Part shown: piece after piece, positions 7,774-18,083 of the stretch | Layout of the letters: every line of letters begins with the position of its first letter | Numbering within the stretch: position 1 is the first letter of the stretch | NCBI RefSeq assembly: GCF_900113745.1 | Contig: NZ_FOQL01000001.1 | Location: 992,001 to 1,056,000, forward strand | Reading direction: 5' to 3' | Source of the DNA: Pseudomonas guineae | GTDB taxonomy: Bacteria; Pseudomonadota; Gammaproteobacteria; Pseudomonadales; Pseudomonadaceae | DNA: 64,000 bases | Program-made: the position numbers and the translations under genes | The notes under the pieces: model-generated | Databases searched by the model: none | Told to the model about the DNA's origin: nothing | The model's input: only the letters and a program-made list of their open reading frames with translations

Positions 7774-9687
7774 TCAAGAAGACAGGTAGGAAGAACGGGT
7801 CAGCCCCAGACGCAATGCGTCGAGGAACTGGGTGCGCTCACGCGGGCTGATCTTGGCGCTGGCCACCTTGTCACGGTAATGAGTCATCAACTCCTCCGGC
7901 GACAGGTGCACGTAGCGCAGCATGTCCTCGATGGTGTCGTGAGTTTCGATACCGGCGTGGTACACGCTGCCGTCCTGATTCTGGTAGATGTTCACCGAAT
8001 CGGTGTCGCCGAACAGGTTGTGCATATCACCAAGAATTTCCTGATAGGCACCCACCAGGAATATCCCCAACAGGTAGTCCTCACCCTCACGCACTTCGTG
8101 CACCGGCAGGCTGGTTTCGATGCTCTGCTCGTCAACGTACTGACGGATCTTGCCGTCAGAGTCGCAAGTCAGGTCCTGCAACACGGCGCGGCGCAGCGGC
8201 TCCTCGTCGAGACGGTTGAGCGGCAGAATCGGCAGCACCTGGCCGATGGCCCAGGTGTCGGGCAGGCTCTGGAACACCGAGAAGTTGCAGATGTACTTGT
8301 CCGCTAGCTTGTCATTCAGTTCATCCAGCACCTGACGGTGCGAACGCTGACGCGCCTTCAACGAATTGTGCAAACGGCGGCACACGGCGAAGTAGCACTG
8401 CTCGGCCAGAGCTTTCTCAGTCAGGCTGAGTTTGCCGTCGGCGTACTGGCTGGCCACATCGCTCATATAGTGCGTGGCGCGCCAGTAGGTTTCGGTGACC
8501 ATCTCAATATCGGTCGGGCCAAGCAGCTCAACCAGATAACGCACGGTTTCCGGCAGGCTGGTGACGTCTTCGACCTTGGGGATTTCGTCGTTGTGCTTTT
8601 CCACGTCAGTAACCTGCACCACCAAAATGGCGTGGTGCGCGGTCAACGAGCGGCCGCTTTCCGAGAAAATGTGCGGGTGCGGCAGCTCCTGCGCGTCGCA
8701 GAACTCTTTGAGCATGCCGACCACGACACCGGCGTAGTCATCCATGTCGTAGTTGATCGAGCTGGCGTTACGCGAGTGGGTGCCGTCGTAATCCACGCCC
8801 AGGCCGCCGCCAACGTCGATATGGTCGACCGGCAGGCCGAGGCCGCGCAGCTCGCCGTAATAGCGGATGGCTTCCTTGAAGCCGTGCTGGTAATCGGCCA
8901 AATTGGCGATCTGCGAACCCATATGGAAGTGCAGCAGGCGGATGCCCTGATCCAAGCCCGCCGCGCGGAAACGCTCAACCACCGACAACAGCTGCGCTGC
9001 CGACAGACCGAACTTGGATTTCTCGCCGCCGGTATCCGCCCACTTACTCGAAGCCAGTGACGACAGGCGCACGCGCAGGCCGATCTGTGGGGCGACCTTG
9101 AGTTCGGCCGCCTCCTCGATCACCAGCTGCACTTCGGATTCTTTCTCGATCACGATAAACACGTTGTGGCCGAGCTTCTGCCCCATCAACGCCAGCTTGA
9201 TAAATTCACGGTCTTTGTAACCGTTGCAGACGATGGTACCGCCCTTGGGTGCCAGTGCCAGCACCGCCATCAGCTCAGGCTTGGAACCGGCTTCCAGACC
9301 AATGGAGACGTTCTGCGTGGCGATGATGTTCTCCACCACCGCTTCCTGCTGGTTGACCTTGATCGGATACAGCGCGGTGTACTGGCTCTGGTATTCCAAG
9401 CGCTCGATATTAGCATCGAAGGCACCGGTCAGCTGGCGCACGCGGTCTTGCAGAATATCGGGAAAGCGCACCAACAATGGCAGCGACAGGCCGCTGGAGC
9501 GCAGCTCATCGAGCTGCTCATAGAGGTCGATTGGCGTGCTCTGCGGGCCATTCGGGCGTACTTCGACACGGCCTTTTTCATTGATCGCGAAATAACCCGC
9601 GCCCCAATGACGAATGCCATAAACGCTGCGGCTGTCCGCAACGGTCCACTGGCTGCCGTCATCTTTGCGTGTGCGTCGTGCAGACAT
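7774..9687 (-). CDS. speA: Biosynthetic arginine decarboxylase SpeA
   Basis: PLP enzyme converting arginine to agmatine, the first step of putrescine and spermidine synthesis. The 637 residues fit the SpeA family (fold III, alanine-racemase-like barrel). The PLP lysine is K110 in YPIKVNQQ. The [10 protein letters not shown] and [13 protein letters not shown] motifs and the late CDSDGKI segment that bears the catalytic cysteine in this family are present. The frame extends to 9729, but the minus-strand ATG at 9687 has GGGAG upstream and matches the [10 protein letters not shown] start known from pseudomonads. Confidence 0.95.
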   Translation of the reverse strand: MSARRTRKDDGSQWTVADSRSVYGIRHWGAGYFAINEKGRVEVRPNGPQSTPIDLYEQLDELRSSGLSLPLLVRFPDILQDRVRQLTGAFDANIERLEYQSQYTALYPIKVNQQEAVVENIIATQNVSIGLEAGSKPELMAVLALAPKGGTIVCNGYKDREFIKLALMGQKLGHNVFIVIEKESEVQLVIEEAAELKVAPQIGLRVRLSSLASSKWADTGGEKSKFGLSAAQLLSVVERFRAAGLDQGIRLLHFHMGSQIANLADYQHGFKEAIRYYGELRGLGLPVDHIDVGGGLGVDYDGTHSRNASSINYDMDDYAGVVVGMLKEFCDAQELPHPHIFSESGRSLTAHHAILVVQVTDVEKHNDEIPKVEDVTSLPETVRYLVELLGPTDIEMVTETYWRATHYMSDVASQYADGKLSLTEKALAEQCYFAVCRRLHNSLKARQRSHRQVLDELNDKLADKYICNFSVFQSLPDTWAIGQVLPILPLNRLDEEPLRRAVLQDLTCDSDGKIRQYVDEQSIETSLPVHEVREGEDYLLGIFLVGAYQEILGDMHNLFGDTDSVNIYQNQDGSVYHAGIETHDTIEDMLRYVHLSPEELMTHYRDKVASAKISPRERTQFLDALRLGLTRSSYLSS

Positions 9688-9811
9688 TGAAGTCTCCCTT
9701 ACTGGCGATAGTGGCCTTGGCATAACCAAGGCGCATACAGATTAAAGTCTGGAAATGACAATAGCTCGGCACTTGACAGTGTAACTGCCGAGCACGTTTG
9801 AAAAGACGGGA

Positions 9812-10183
9812 TCAGCCGCCGGACTTCTTGGCCTTGAAGCCACGTTTGATCAGTTCGCCAAGCAGCAGCTCAACGTGATCACCCTGAATCTCGATCACCC
9901 CGTCTTTGAGCGAACCGCCGCAGCCGCAACGCTTCTTCAGCGCGGCCACCAGCTCTTTTAGCGGCTCTTCGGCCAGCGGCACACCGCTGATACTGGTCAC
10001 CGTTTTACCGCCACGGCCCTTGGTTTCGCGGCGCACACGGGCGATGCCATCACCGTCGGGGATCTGGGTTTGTTTGCAGGTGCAGGCGTCCACTGGCTGA
10101 CTGCAGCCCGGGCAATGCCGGCCGCTGTCGGTGGAATACACCAAGCCGCTGAGGGCGGCTAATGACGAAGCTTTCTTGACCAC
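9812..10183 (-). CDS. yciH: SUI1/YciH-type translation initiation factor homologue
   Basis: A 123-residue protein. The N-terminal part carries a CPGC...CTC cysteine cluster that may bind zinc; the C-terminal part is the SUI1/eIF1 fold with the conserved KGRGGKTVTSISG loop and RCGCGGSLKDG motif. Bacterial YciH has been implicated in start-site fidelity and translation under stress; the role here is by homology. The start is a GTG with GAGGA eight bases upstream. An 8-bp inverted repeat at 9764-9793 just downstream may end its transcript before speA. Confidence 0.9.
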   Translation of the reverse strand: MVKKASSLAALSGLVYSTDSGRHCPGCSQPVDACTCKQTQIPDGDGIARVRRETKGRGGKTVTSISGVPLAEEPLKELVAALKKRCGCGGSLKDGVIEIQGDHVELLLGELIKRGFKAKKSGG

Positions 10184-10364
10184 CGGTTTGTCCTCGAAGG
10201 GGTCAGGATAGCGACTGGCTGATAATGATCAACCGCAAGGCCCCACTCTGGCAGGGGCAGCGCACCCAGGCTTACAGCCAAGGTTTGGAGGCGGCGCAGT
10301 GTAACGGCAAAAAACACTGCTGCTAAGTGTAAAAATGCGCCATTACTCGGTGGATAGGCGACGC

Positions 10365-10404
10365 TGTGCAGGATGCCGAACAAACCGTCTACATATCCTG
10401 CACA
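10365..10404. repeat. Perfect 10-bp inverted repeat upstream of yciH
   Basis: TGTGCAGGAT (10365-10374) and its exact complement ATCCTGCACA (10395-10404) are separated by 20 bases, in the 329-bp gap between the NUDIX gene and yciH. It could be an operator, a hairpin or a decayed palindromic repeat. Nothing else in the gap besides the REP-like element at 10446-10517 is recognisable. Confidence 0.5.
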
Positions 10405-10445
10405 AAGCCTTAAACGGCGTGGGTTTAGCACCACTGGTTAAGGCC

Positions 10446-10517
10446 GCAGGATGGGTTGAGCCTGCGATACCCACCAATCAGGCGGCATGGGTATCGCTTC
10501 ACTCAACCCATCCTACG
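10446..10517. repeat. REPIN-like palindrome pair (copy 1)
   Basis: Two head-out copies of a REP-like unit: the left begins GCAGGATGGGTTGAG and the right, read on the minus strand, begins GTAGGATGGGTTGAG. Each folds back through a GATACCCA arm. The right head overlaps the end of the NUDIX gene, whose TAG stop (10513-10515) is the TAG of the GTAG head. Confidence 0.75.
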
Positions 10518-11049
10518 TAATAGCAGCCAGGTAACGCTGCAAGGCGGCCAGTGAATCGGGGCAATAAGGCAAATGCTGAGTCTCCGCCAAGGCCTGCTCG
10601 ATGGAGATAAATCGCGCCTCCAACACTTCTTCCGGCTGTAACACCAGCGGCGCATCGGACACAGCCGAATACGCCATGCACCAAAGTCGGCTTTCCGGCG
10701 AGTCGTAACGAAAATGAGCATGCTCAACTAGCACCGCGTCACCGATACCCAGCTCTTCCGCCAGTTCGCGAGCGGCGGATTCGGCATAGCTTTCATCTGC
10801 GAGCACCATACCGCCGGCGGCTACATCCCAGTAACCCGGATACAGCGCCTTACTCAAAGTACGCCGGTGTACGCAGAGCAGGCCGGCACTGTTGAACAGC
10901 AGAATATAGGTGCCCCGACCACGCAAGTGTCGCTGGCGTAACTCGCTGCGCAGTACGCTGCCCAGCAACTGATCATCCTCGTCGACCCAGGCGATGCGCT
11001 CGCTATCCGAGGCAGCGCGGTGCGCCACCTCGGCTTCAGACCAGGCCAC
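10513..11049 (-). CDS. NUDIX hydrolase (YfcD-like)
   Basis: A 178-residue NUDIX pyrophosphohydrolase. The full Nudix box is present around residues 79-101 and reads G-x5-E-x7-REL-x-EE-x-GI, supplying the Mg2+ ligands. The N-terminal region with WVDEDDQLLG resembles YfcD and the IPP-isomerase-like subgroup, but catalytic residues specific to isopentenyl diphosphate isomerase are not evident, so the substrate is open. Start is a GTG three bases after the upstream DUF2333 stop, implying translational coupling. The stop codon lies in the head of a REP-like element. Confidence 0.9.
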   Translation of the reverse strand: MAWSEAEVAHRAASDSERIAWVDEDDQLLGSVLRSELRQRHLRGRGTYILLFNSAGLLCVHRRTLSKALYPGYWDVAAGGMVLADESYAESAARELAEELGIGDAVLVEHAHFRYDSPESRLWCMAYSAVSDAPLVLQPEEVLEARFISIEQALAETQHLPYCPDSLAALQRYLAAIT

Positions 11050-11052
11050 CGA

Positions 11053-12126
11053 TCAGCCCTGCGACAGCAGTTGGCGCAGATCAATCAGGCCTGCATTGGC
11101 CCGCGAAATGTAATTAGCCATCACCAACGAGTGATTGGCCAGCAAGCCATAACCGCTGCCATTGAGGATCATCGGACTCCACAAGGGCTCCTGCGCGGCC
11201 TCCAGCTCACGGATGATCTGGCGCACACTGACGGTGGCGTTCTTCTTCGCCAGTACATCGGCGAAATCCACCTCAATGGCGCGCAACAGGTGCGCCAGCG
11301 CCCACGCTTGGCCACGGGCCTCGTAGAACACGTTATCGATCTGCAACCACGGCGTTTCGTAGTTCACGCCCTCGACAAAGTTCTCCTGCGAGGCACTGTC
11401 AGTCTGCGCCGGATCGACTTCATTGGTGTTCAAACGCACCTGGCCAACGCTGGCCGAGAGACGCTGCGACAGCGACCCCAAGCGCGTGGCGGCATCACCC
11501 AACCAGTTGTTTAGGTTGTCAGCACGGGTGTAGAACTGCGAACCGGAGCGGCTCGGGTCAGATAAACGGGCCAGGTAGCGGTCCAGCGACTTGATGCCTT
11601 CAGCATACTCGGCCTCAGAAGCGGGCAGCGCCCAGCTTTTGTGGTCAAAGTGGAAGCGTGGCTCGGCCTTGGCCAAGTCCGGATCTTCAGTGGACTGCGA
11701 CTGCGAACGAGTGAAGTCCTTGCGCATCGCCCGCGACATATCGCGCACCTGCACCAGCACACCAAACTCCCAGCTCGGCATATTGTCCAGCCACAGGCCC
11801 GGTGGCGCGAGGTCGTTAGACAGGTAACCACCCGGTTTATTCAACAGGGTGCTGGCGACTTGCTTGAGGGTTTCGCCGGTGGTGTAGCCATTCACCAGCT
11901 TGTGCCCGCGAGCCTGGGCAGCCGCTTCGGCGCGTTGCTGCACAGAAAATTGTGCAGGCTCCTGGCTCCAGTACCAGCCGACGACCAGCGCCAGCAGCAG
12001 AAAGAGCCCGAGCAACCCACCTAGGGTTCGCAGAACCCAGTTAGCGGAGGACTTGGTGGGGGTACTGTCGGCTGAGCCGGTTGCGCCAGCAGACGCAGCG
12101 GCAGTTCGATTCTTCCAATCCAGCAT
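11053..12126 (-). CDS. DUF2333 family inner-membrane protein
   Basis: A 357-residue protein of the DUF2333 family, function unknown. A polar, alanine/threonine-rich N-terminus of about 30 residues is followed by one transmembrane helix (WVLRTLGGLLGLFLLLALVV) and a long soluble, largely helical domain that should be periplasmic. Conserved-looking stretches include PGGYLSNDLAPPGLWLDNMP and SWEFGVLVQVRDMSRAMR. It is next to the NUDIX hydrolase gene with three bases between stop and start, a pairing that, from memory, is kept in P. aeruginosa. Confidence 0.85.
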   Translation of the reverse strand: MLDWKNRTAAASAGATGSADSTPTKSSANWVLRTLGGLLGLFLLLALVVGWYWSQEPAQFSVQQRAEAAAQARGHKLVNGYTTGETLKQVASTLLNKPGGYLSNDLAPPGLWLDNMPSWEFGVLVQVRDMSRAMRKDFTRSQSQSTEDPDLAKAEPRFHFDHKSWALPASEAEYAEGIKSLDRYLARLSDPSRSGSQFYTRADNLNNWLGDAATRLGSLSQRLSASVGQVRLNTNEVDPAQTDSASQENFVEGVNYETPWLQIDNVFYEARGQAWALAHLLRAIEVDFADVLAKKNATVSVRQIIRELEAAQEPLWSPMILNGSGYGLLANHSLVMANYISRANAGLIDLRQLLSQG

Positions 12127-12447
12127 GGCATTGTCCTTTTTTACTCAAGTAGCGAGGTCGCATCGGCCACCCCTGCTTTGCTGCAGGACCGGCCGTAAGC
12201 TGCTCGTTCGACCACAATCCCCTCGCAGGGTTGCGCGACTGACTTGCACTATAAGTGAAGCGCGGGCGAGTGCGCAGCGTGAACGGCAAACTTAGCAGCG
12301 CAAATCCCCCTGTGATATCTGTGAACACATAGACAGAAGGTCGACGTCAAAAGATCGACGGCGCTAGCAAAACCGTTCGTCGGTGGTACGATTACTAGCA
12401 ATAAGCCATCACCTCCCAGCACAAGCCGACCAAATCGAACCCGCACC
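12127..12447. other. Divergent regulatory region between the DUF2333 gene and gcbA
   Basis: 321 bp without a supportable gene. It must contain the divergent promoters. A small inverted repeat (GTCGA at 12340, TCGAC at 12355) is visible. I find no clear sigma-70 or sigma-54 promoter, and gcbA lacks an obvious Shine-Dalgarno sequence. Confidence 0.4.
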
Positions 12448-14067
12448 ATGACCGAGCACGAAGACCCCAGCAGCGACCGCCTCAAGCAGCACTTCGCGCA
12501 GCGCGTTATCAATCAGGCGCGGCAGGTATTGGAAGTCTGGCAGCGCCTGCAGCGCAGTGAGTGGAACGAGAATGGCATGGGCGAGCTGCGCGAAGCGACG
12601 CAGCTGCTGCAACGCTATGCTGATCGCTTTGATCAGGCCGAGCACAGCCAGCTGGCAGCGGAAATAAATAGCTGCTTACAACGGGTAGCCGACAACCGCA
12701 GTCGCCTTAATAGCCCACTGATCAGCCAACTCAACGAGCTATTGCAGCGCCTGTCACGCACCGGCCTGCGCCACGGCGACCGCTTCGAGCAAAGCGTGCT
12801 GCCACCGCTGCGAAAACCGGTCTACCTGGCCTTGCAGCATATTGAGCGCGCCGAACAACTGGTGCAGCGCCTGGAGTTCTTTGGCATGACGGCCATCGCC
12901 ATGGACACAGCCAACGCGTTTCGCAATGCCATGCTTGAACGCCATCCGGCGGCGATCCTGATTGAGGTCGATTTCTCTGGCCCCGGCGGAGGCCTGCAGC
13001 TGGCGCAGAGCGTGCAAGAAGGCCTGAAGCATAAGATTCCGCTGCTGTTCTTCAGCGCCGAAGACACCGACACCATGAGCCGCTTGTCCGCTGTGCGTGC
13101 AGGGGGCCAGGCATTTTTCACTGGCAGCCTGGATGCCTCGAACCTGTTCGAGCGCATAGAAGTGCTGACCAATGTCGCTCAATACGAACCTTACAAGGTG
13201 CTGATCATCGACGACTCGCGGGCCCAGGCCACGCACACCGAACGCGTGCTCAATAGCGCCGGCATTATCACCCGTACCCTGACCGAGCCCATTCAGGCAA
13301 TGAGCCACTTGGCCGATTTTCAGCCGGACCTGATCATCCTCGACATGTACATGCCCGAGTGCAACGGCCCGGAATTGGCTCAGGTGATACGCCACAATGA
13401 CCGTTATGTCAGCGTACCGATCATCTACCTGTCCGCCGAAGACGACCTGGACAAGCAGCTCGACGCGATGAGTGAAGGCGGTGACGACTTCCTCACCAAG
13501 CCGATCAAGCCGCGCCATTTGATCGCCACCGTGCGCAACCGCGCGGCTCGTGCGCGCAGCCTCAAGGCACGTATGGTGCGCGACAGCCTGACCGGCCTGT
13601 ACAACCACACCCATACCCTGCAACTGCTCGAAGATGCACGCTTTCGCGCCGAACGCGACGGCAGACCGTTGAGCTTTGCGATGATCGATATCGACTTCTT
13701 CAAGAAGGTCAACGACACCTACGGTCACCCCATGGGCGACCGGGTAATCAAGAGCCTGGCGCTGTTTCTTAAACAGCGCCTGCGCAAGAGCGACCATATT
13801 GGCCGTTACGGTGGCGAAGAGTTTGCCGTGGTCATGCCTGACACCGACGCCGAATCAGCCCGCCGGGTACTCGATGAAATCCGCCAGCGCTTCGCCGAAA
13901 TCCAATATTCGGCGCAGCCCCACGACCTGTCTTGCACTTTCAGCTGCGGCATCAGCCAGCTAGCCCCACAACGCAACGGCAGCCTGCTCTCGCAACAGGC
14001 TGATGAGGCGCTGTATGTGGCCAAGCACGGCGGGCGCAATCAGGTGGCGATTTACCAGAACGACTGA
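12448..14067 (+). CDS. gcbA: GcbA-like diguanylate cyclase with two receiver domains
   Basis: A 539-residue cytoplasmic c-di-GMP synthase. Residues 1-125 form a helical, Hpt-like region. The first receiver domain has E173 where a phospho-accepting aspartate is expected, so it is probably not phosphorylated. The second has an intact acceptor D299 (IILDMYMPE). The GGDEF domain follows, with active site GGEEF at 455-459 and an inhibitory-site RxxD (RKSD, 446-449) exactly five residues upstream, so product inhibition is expected. Position between the DUF2333 gene and ctpL matches P. aeruginosa PA4843 (GcbA), which promotes surface attachment. No clear ribosome site precedes the ATG. Confidence 0.9.
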   Translation: MTEHEDPSSDRLKQHFAQRVINQARQVLEVWQRLQRSEWNENGMGELREATQLLQRYADRFDQAEHSQLAAEINSCLQRVADNRSRLNSPLISQLNELLQRLSRTGLRHGDRFEQSVLPPLRKPVYLALQHIERAEQLVQRLEFFGMTAIAMDTANAFRNAMLERHPAAILIEVDFSGPGGGLQLAQSVQEGLKHKIPLLFFSAEDTDTMSRLSAVRAGGQAFFTGSLDASNLFERIEVLTNVAQYEPYKVLIIDDSRAQATHTERVLNSAGIITRTLTEPIQAMSHLADFQPDLIILDMYMPECNGPELAQVIRHNDRYVSVPIIYLSAEDDLDKQLDAMSEGGDDFLTKPIKPRHLIATVRNRAARARSLKARMVRDSLTGLYNHTHTLQLLEDARFRAERDGRPLSFAMIDIDFFKKVNDTYGHPMGDRVIKSLALFLKQRLRKSDHIGRYGGEEFAVVMPDTDAESARRVLDEIRQRFAEIQYSAQPHDLSCTFSCGISQLAPQRNGSLLSQQADEALYVAKHGGRNQVAIYQND

Positions 14068-14136
14068 GTGCGCTCGCGCGGAACATTTGAGCCAGAAGCA
14101 GCAACCATCTCGCAGAAAACTGTGACGTAGTCAGCA

Positions 14137-14154
14137 CCGTCATATTACGGTCAC
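14137..14154 (+). promoter_or_regulatory. PHO box (PhoB site) upstream of ctpL
   Basis: CCGTCAT-ATTA-CGGTCAC matches the PHO-box pattern CTGTCAT-N4-CTGTCAY with one mismatch in each heptamer and the correct 11-bp period. An A/T-rich TAAATT about ten bases downstream is suitably placed as the -10 of a PhoB-activated promoter. Phosphate-starvation control of ctpL is known in P. aeruginosa. Confidence 0.72.
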
Positions 14155-14236
14155 GAAAAAGCAATAAATTCTCAGGCTTAGCAGCTGCCTGACGCCCGCG
14201 TCGACAGCCGGAACCGTTCGCTATCGGTCGAGCCTT

Positions 14237-16201
14237 ATGCGCCTGAAATCCCTGACTAACCTCAACACCCTGCTGCTGGTCACCGTTTGCGTTGCCCTGG
14301 CCGCGACACTTTGGTGGTCGCAGCGCGCCCTGGAGCGTCCCTACCTGCTGATGACGCGCTACCTGAGCCTGTCGCAGCAATTTCAGGGCGAGGCCGTGCA
14401 GAACATCAACGCCTACCTGAAAAGCGGTGATGCCCTGCGCCACAACGCAGCATTGCAAGCGCTGGATAACCTCGAACAGGCCACTGCCGAGCTGCCTTCT
14501 GAACTGGCGACCAACCTGCGCACTAGCTTCACCGAACTCAAGGCGTTCAGCGCCAGCCAGCTGCTGGCCGCCGGCAAGCTCTCTGCCGACCAACAAGGCC
14601 TGCTGTTGCAGGCTGAACGTGAAATGGATGCGGCGCTAGAGCAGCTGGCGCAGTACGCCGACAATGGCGAAACCAAAGCCGCTGCCCTTTATCGCGGCCC
14701 GCTGCTCAGTGCCGCCCGCCACCTCACGCGCTTGGCCCATGCCCGCGACAAGCTGGTGCGCAGCGGCCGCAGCGAACTGGCCAGTGAGGTCGAACGTGAG
14801 CTGGCAGCCCTGGGCAAACAGGCGCAGGCACTCAGCGACCTGCCGCTACTCGGCGTGACCGACGCCAACCCATCATCCAACACCACCTTTGCCGACCTGC
14901 TAGGGCTAGACGCAAGCAACGAAAGCAACCAGGCCGAAGATCGCGGCATCGCCCTTAAACGTGACCTGGACAGCCTACTCAAGCGCTACCCAGGCGAACT
15001 GCAACGCACCCGCGACCTGATCGTGCAGCGCACCGCGCTGGCCAGCAGCACCCGCATTCAGGTCGACCAGGTGCAGCAGGCACTCGCGGCCCTGGAGCCA
15101 CGGGTACGCGCCGAACACGGGCGTATCCAAGGCGAAGTGCAGTTGATCCTCGGCCTGATGATTGGCCTGATCCTGCTGATTGCCTTGATTATTGACACCC
15201 TGCAGCGCCGCCTGACCCGGGTACTCAGCCATCTGGCGCCTGCCCTGTCGACCTGGGCCCAGGGTGATTTCGCAGCAGACATTCAGCTGGATTCACGCAC
15301 CCAGGAATTACGCGACATCGAGGCATCGCTGAACCATCTGCGCGTCTATTTAGTCGATCTCGTCGGCACCATTCGCCAGCATGCCGAACAGGTGGTGGGC
15401 TCCAGCCGCACCCTGGCCGACCTCAGCGGCGGCTTGCACGGCGGTGCCGAACGCCAGGCCGGCGACACTGCACAGATCCGCGATGCCCTCGGCGAACTGC
15501 AAGCGACCATTCAGCAAGTGGCCGGCGACGCCAGCCAAGCCGCTGCAGCCAGTCACGATGCCAACCGCGCGCTAGAGCACGGCCAGCACGTAATCGGCCA
15601 TAGCCTGACCGGCCTGCATGCACTGGTCGAGCAAGTGCAAGGCAATGCTCAGGCCATCGAACGCCTGGCCGAAGAAACCACAGCAATCGGCGACGTACTG
15701 ACCGTCATTCGTAGCGTCGCCGAACAGACCAACCTGCTGGCGCTGAATGCCGCCATTGAGGCGGCACGAGCCGGGGAGATGGGCCGCGGTTTTGCCGTGG
15801 TAGCCGATGAGGTGCGATCACTGGCGCAACGCACCAGCGGCGCAACGGCGCAGATTCAGGAACTGATCGGCCGCCTGCAACAAGCCGCTCTAAAATCGGT
15901 ACAGGCCATGCGTGCCCAGGTCGAACACGCCGAAACCACCGCCAGCCAGGCCGCTGCGGCTGATGGCGCACTGGATGAAATCGTCGTCGCGATCCGCACC
16001 ATCGCCAGCATGGCCGAACGCATCGCCGCCGCCACGGCGCAGCAAAACGGCGCGGTCAGCGATATTCGCGGGCACAGCGAGCGCATCCACACGCTGGGCG
16101 GCGACAACCTGCAGCGCATTGGCGAGGGGCGCCATCAGGGTGAGCAGCTGCTGCAACTCGGCGGCCAACTGCACACTGCGGTGCAGGCATTCCGGGTTTA
16201 A
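14237..16201 (+). CDS. ctpL: CtpL-like methyl-accepting chemotaxis protein
   Basis: A 654-residue chemoreceptor. A transmembrane helix near residues 10-28 is followed by a long, all-helical periplasmic ligand domain of roughly 270 residues; the second helix ([17 protein letters not shown]) lies near residue 303, then a HAMP domain. The cytoplasmic signalling tip contains [19 protein letters not shown] and [15 protein letters not shown], which contact CheA and CheW. There is no C-terminal CheR-binding pentapeptide. Placement after gcbA matches P. aeruginosa PA4844 (CtpL), a receptor for taxis to low inorganic phosphate. A PHO box 80 bp upstream supports the same role. Confidence 0.88.
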   Translation: MRLKSLTNLNTLLLVTVCVALAATLWWSQRALERPYLLMTRYLSLSQQFQGEAVQNINAYLKSGDALRHNAALQALDNLEQATAELPSELATNLRTSFTELKAFSASQLLAAGKLSADQQGLLLQAEREMDAALEQLAQYADNGETKAAALYRGPLLSAARHLTRLAHARDKLVRSGRSELASEVERELAALGKQAQALSDLPLLGVTDANPSSNTTFADLLGLDASNESNQAEDRGIALKRDLDSLLKRYPGELQRTRDLIVQRTALASSTRIQVDQVQQALAALEPRVRAEHGRIQGEVQLILGLMIGLILLIALIIDTLQRRLTRVLSHLAPALSTWAQGDFAADIQLDSRTQELRDIEASLNHLRVYLVDLVGTIRQHAEQVVGSSRTLADLSGGLHGGAERQAGDTAQIRDALGELQATIQQVAGDASQAAAASHDANRALEHGQHVIGHSLTGLHALVEQVQGNAQAIERLAEETTAIGDVLTVIRSVAEQTNLLALNAAIEAARAGEMGRGFAVVADEVRSLAQRTSGATAQIQELIGRLQQAALKSVQAMRAQVEHAETTASQAAAADGALDEIVVAIRTIASMAERIAAATAQQNGAVSDIRGHSERIHTLGGDNLQRIGEGRHQGEQLLQLGGQLHTAVQAFRV

Positions 16202-16316
16202 CGCGGCAATCTGTCGCGGCCATTTAACCGGCAGACAACACCGCTTACAGCCTTGATCGTGCCCTGAGTCACCCGCCTCCGTTATGATGCGGCGATTCCC
16301 GCATCACGAGTCTGCC

Positions 16317-18083
16317 ATGCACCGTTTACTCAGCCTGCTTCTGCTATTGGTCGTGCTGCCTGCCAGCGCCAGCCTGTTCGACAAGCCGCCCGCACCGGCG
16401 CAACTGGGCACGCCGCTGAATAACAGCGCCGACTTCCTGCCGGTAAGCGAGGCGTTCAAGCTGAGCCTGATCGACAGCTCCAGCACCTCGGTCAAATTGC
16501 GCTTTGTCGCTGCAGAAGGCTATTACCTGTATCGGCACCGTTTCAGTTTTAGCAACGAGCCGAGCGACATCCGTCTGAGCCAAGCCATTCTGCCGACCGG
16601 TAAGGCCAAGCACGATGAGTTCTTTGGCGATGTCGAGGTGTACTACGAGGTGCTGGATGTCGAGGTGCCGGTCGACAACCCGGACAATCGCCCCTTCAAC
16701 CTCAGCGTTAACTACCAGGGCTGCGCCGACAAAGGCCTGTGCTACCCACCGGAAACCGAGGTCTTGGCGATTGGCGGCGGCGCAGCTGCCAGCAGTGCCA
16801 GCCCTGATGCGGCAACGCCGTGGAGCTGGACCGATCTGGCGCTGTTCTTCCTCGGTGGCCTGGCACTGACCTTCACCCCCTGCGTGCTGCCAATGCTGCC
16901 GATTCTCACCGGCGTGGTGCTGCGCGGCCAGCCTGGCGGTCTACGCAGCTTGGTGCTGTCGTTGGCCTATGTACTGCCAATGGCCCTGAGCTTTGCCATC
17001 CTCGGCGCGCTGATGGGGCTGTTCGGCGCTGAGTTGAATTTGCAGGCGCGCCTGCAATCGCCCTGGGTACTGGTGCCCTTTGCGATTTTCTTCGCACTGT
17101 TCGGCGCGGCCAGCCTGGGCTTTCTCGAACTACGCTTGCCAGCCGCCCTCGACGACCCACTGCAGCGCTTAAGCCAACGCCTGCAGGGCGGTACGATATT
17201 GAGCGCCGCGGCACTGGGGGTGCTTTCCAGCGTGCTGGTTTCACCCTGCGTCTCCGCGCCACTGGCCGGCGCGCTGCTGTATATCAGCGCCAGCGGCGAC
17301 GCCCTCGGTGGCGGCCTCAAACTGCTGGCCCTGGGCATGGGCATGGGCGCACCGCTGGTGTTATTCGCCGTCGGCGGCGGCGCCTTACTGCCAAAATCCG
17401 GAACCTGGATGATTACGGTGCGCAACCTGTTTGGCGCCTTGCTGATGGCAGTGGCCATCTGGCTGCTAGAGCGCGTCCTACCCGGCCAGGTCAGTTTGGC
17501 GCTATGGGGCCTGCTGGCGGCTGGCACCGCACTTTGGCTTGGCGTACTGGAGCTGACCCCAAAAACCCACCACCAAAAACTCGCACAGCTACTCGGCCTG
17601 CCCTTGCTGGTCTACGCCCTAGTCGCCTGGGTCGGCGCATTGCAAGGCCAAGACGACCCATTGCGCCCACTCGGGCGCATGGTAAGCAGCGCCGAGGCCA
17701 CCCAAGTGCAATCCGGCCAATGGCAAACAATCAGCACACCCACTGAGCTGGATGCCGCCTTGCTCGCTGCCAAAAGCGATGGCAAACCACTGCTACTCGA
17801 CTGGTACGCCGACTGGTGCATCAGCTGCAAAGTCATTGAGCGCGAGGTGCTGACCGCGCCCGAAGTTGGCCGACAACTGGGCGACTATCAGCTGGTGCGC
17901 TTCGACATCACCGACAGTAACCCCGCGCAGCGCGCCCTGCTCGACCGTTACCAGCTGTTTGGCCCACCGGCGATTCTGCTGTTCGATGGCAAGGGGGGCG
18001 AATGGCGCGACCTGCGCGTCGTAGGGGAAGTGGATGCCAAAACCTTCGCAGCGCGCCTGAGCACAGCGCGCGAACGTTTTTAG
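16317..18083 (+). CDS. dsbD: Thiol:disulfide interchange protein DsbD
   Basis: Carries reducing power from cytoplasmic thioredoxin across the inner membrane to DsbC, DsbG and cytochrome c maturation. 588 residues with the three classic parts: signal peptide and N-terminal immunoglobulin-like domain with cysteines in QGCADKGLCYPP; an eight-helix membrane domain with a cysteine in TFTPCVLPMLP and another in VSPCVSAPLAG; and a C-terminal thioredoxin-like domain with CISC (C501, C504). The frame opens at 16284, but ATG 16317 starts directly at the signal peptide and is preferred; ribosome sites are weak for both. Confidence 0.94.
   Translation: MHRLLSLLLLLVVLPASASLFDKPPAPAQLGTPLNNSADFLPVSEAFKLSLIDSSSTSVKLRFVAAEGYYLYRHRFSFSNEPSDIRLSQAILPTGKAKHDEFFGDVEVYYEVLDVEVPVDNPDNRPFNLSVNYQGCADKGLCYPPETEVLAIGGGAAASSASPDAATPWSWTDLALFFLGGLALTFTPCVLPMLPILTGVVLRGQPGGLRSLVLSLAYVLPMALSFAILGALMGLFGAELNLQARLQSPWVLVPFAIFFALFGAASLGFLELRLPAALDDPLQRLSQRLQGGTILSAAALGVLSSVLVSPCVSAPLAGALLYISASGDALGGGLKLLALGMGMGAPLVLFAVGGGALLPKSGTWMITVRNLFGALLMAVAIWLLERVLPGQVSLALWGLLAAGTALWLGVLELTPKTHHQKLAQLLGLPLLVYALVAWVGALQGQDDPLRPLGRMVSSAEATQVQSGQWQTISTPTELDAALLAAKSDGKPLLLDWYADWCISCKVIEREVLTAPEVGRQLGDYQLVRFDITDSNPAQRALLDRYQLFGPPAILLFDGKGGEWRDLRVVGEVDAKTFAARLSTARERF

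Noticed and set aside
7421-7789. 122-codon frame in the ada-speA gap
   Set aside because: Starts inside ada in another frame, crosses hairpins and terminators, and resembles no protein.
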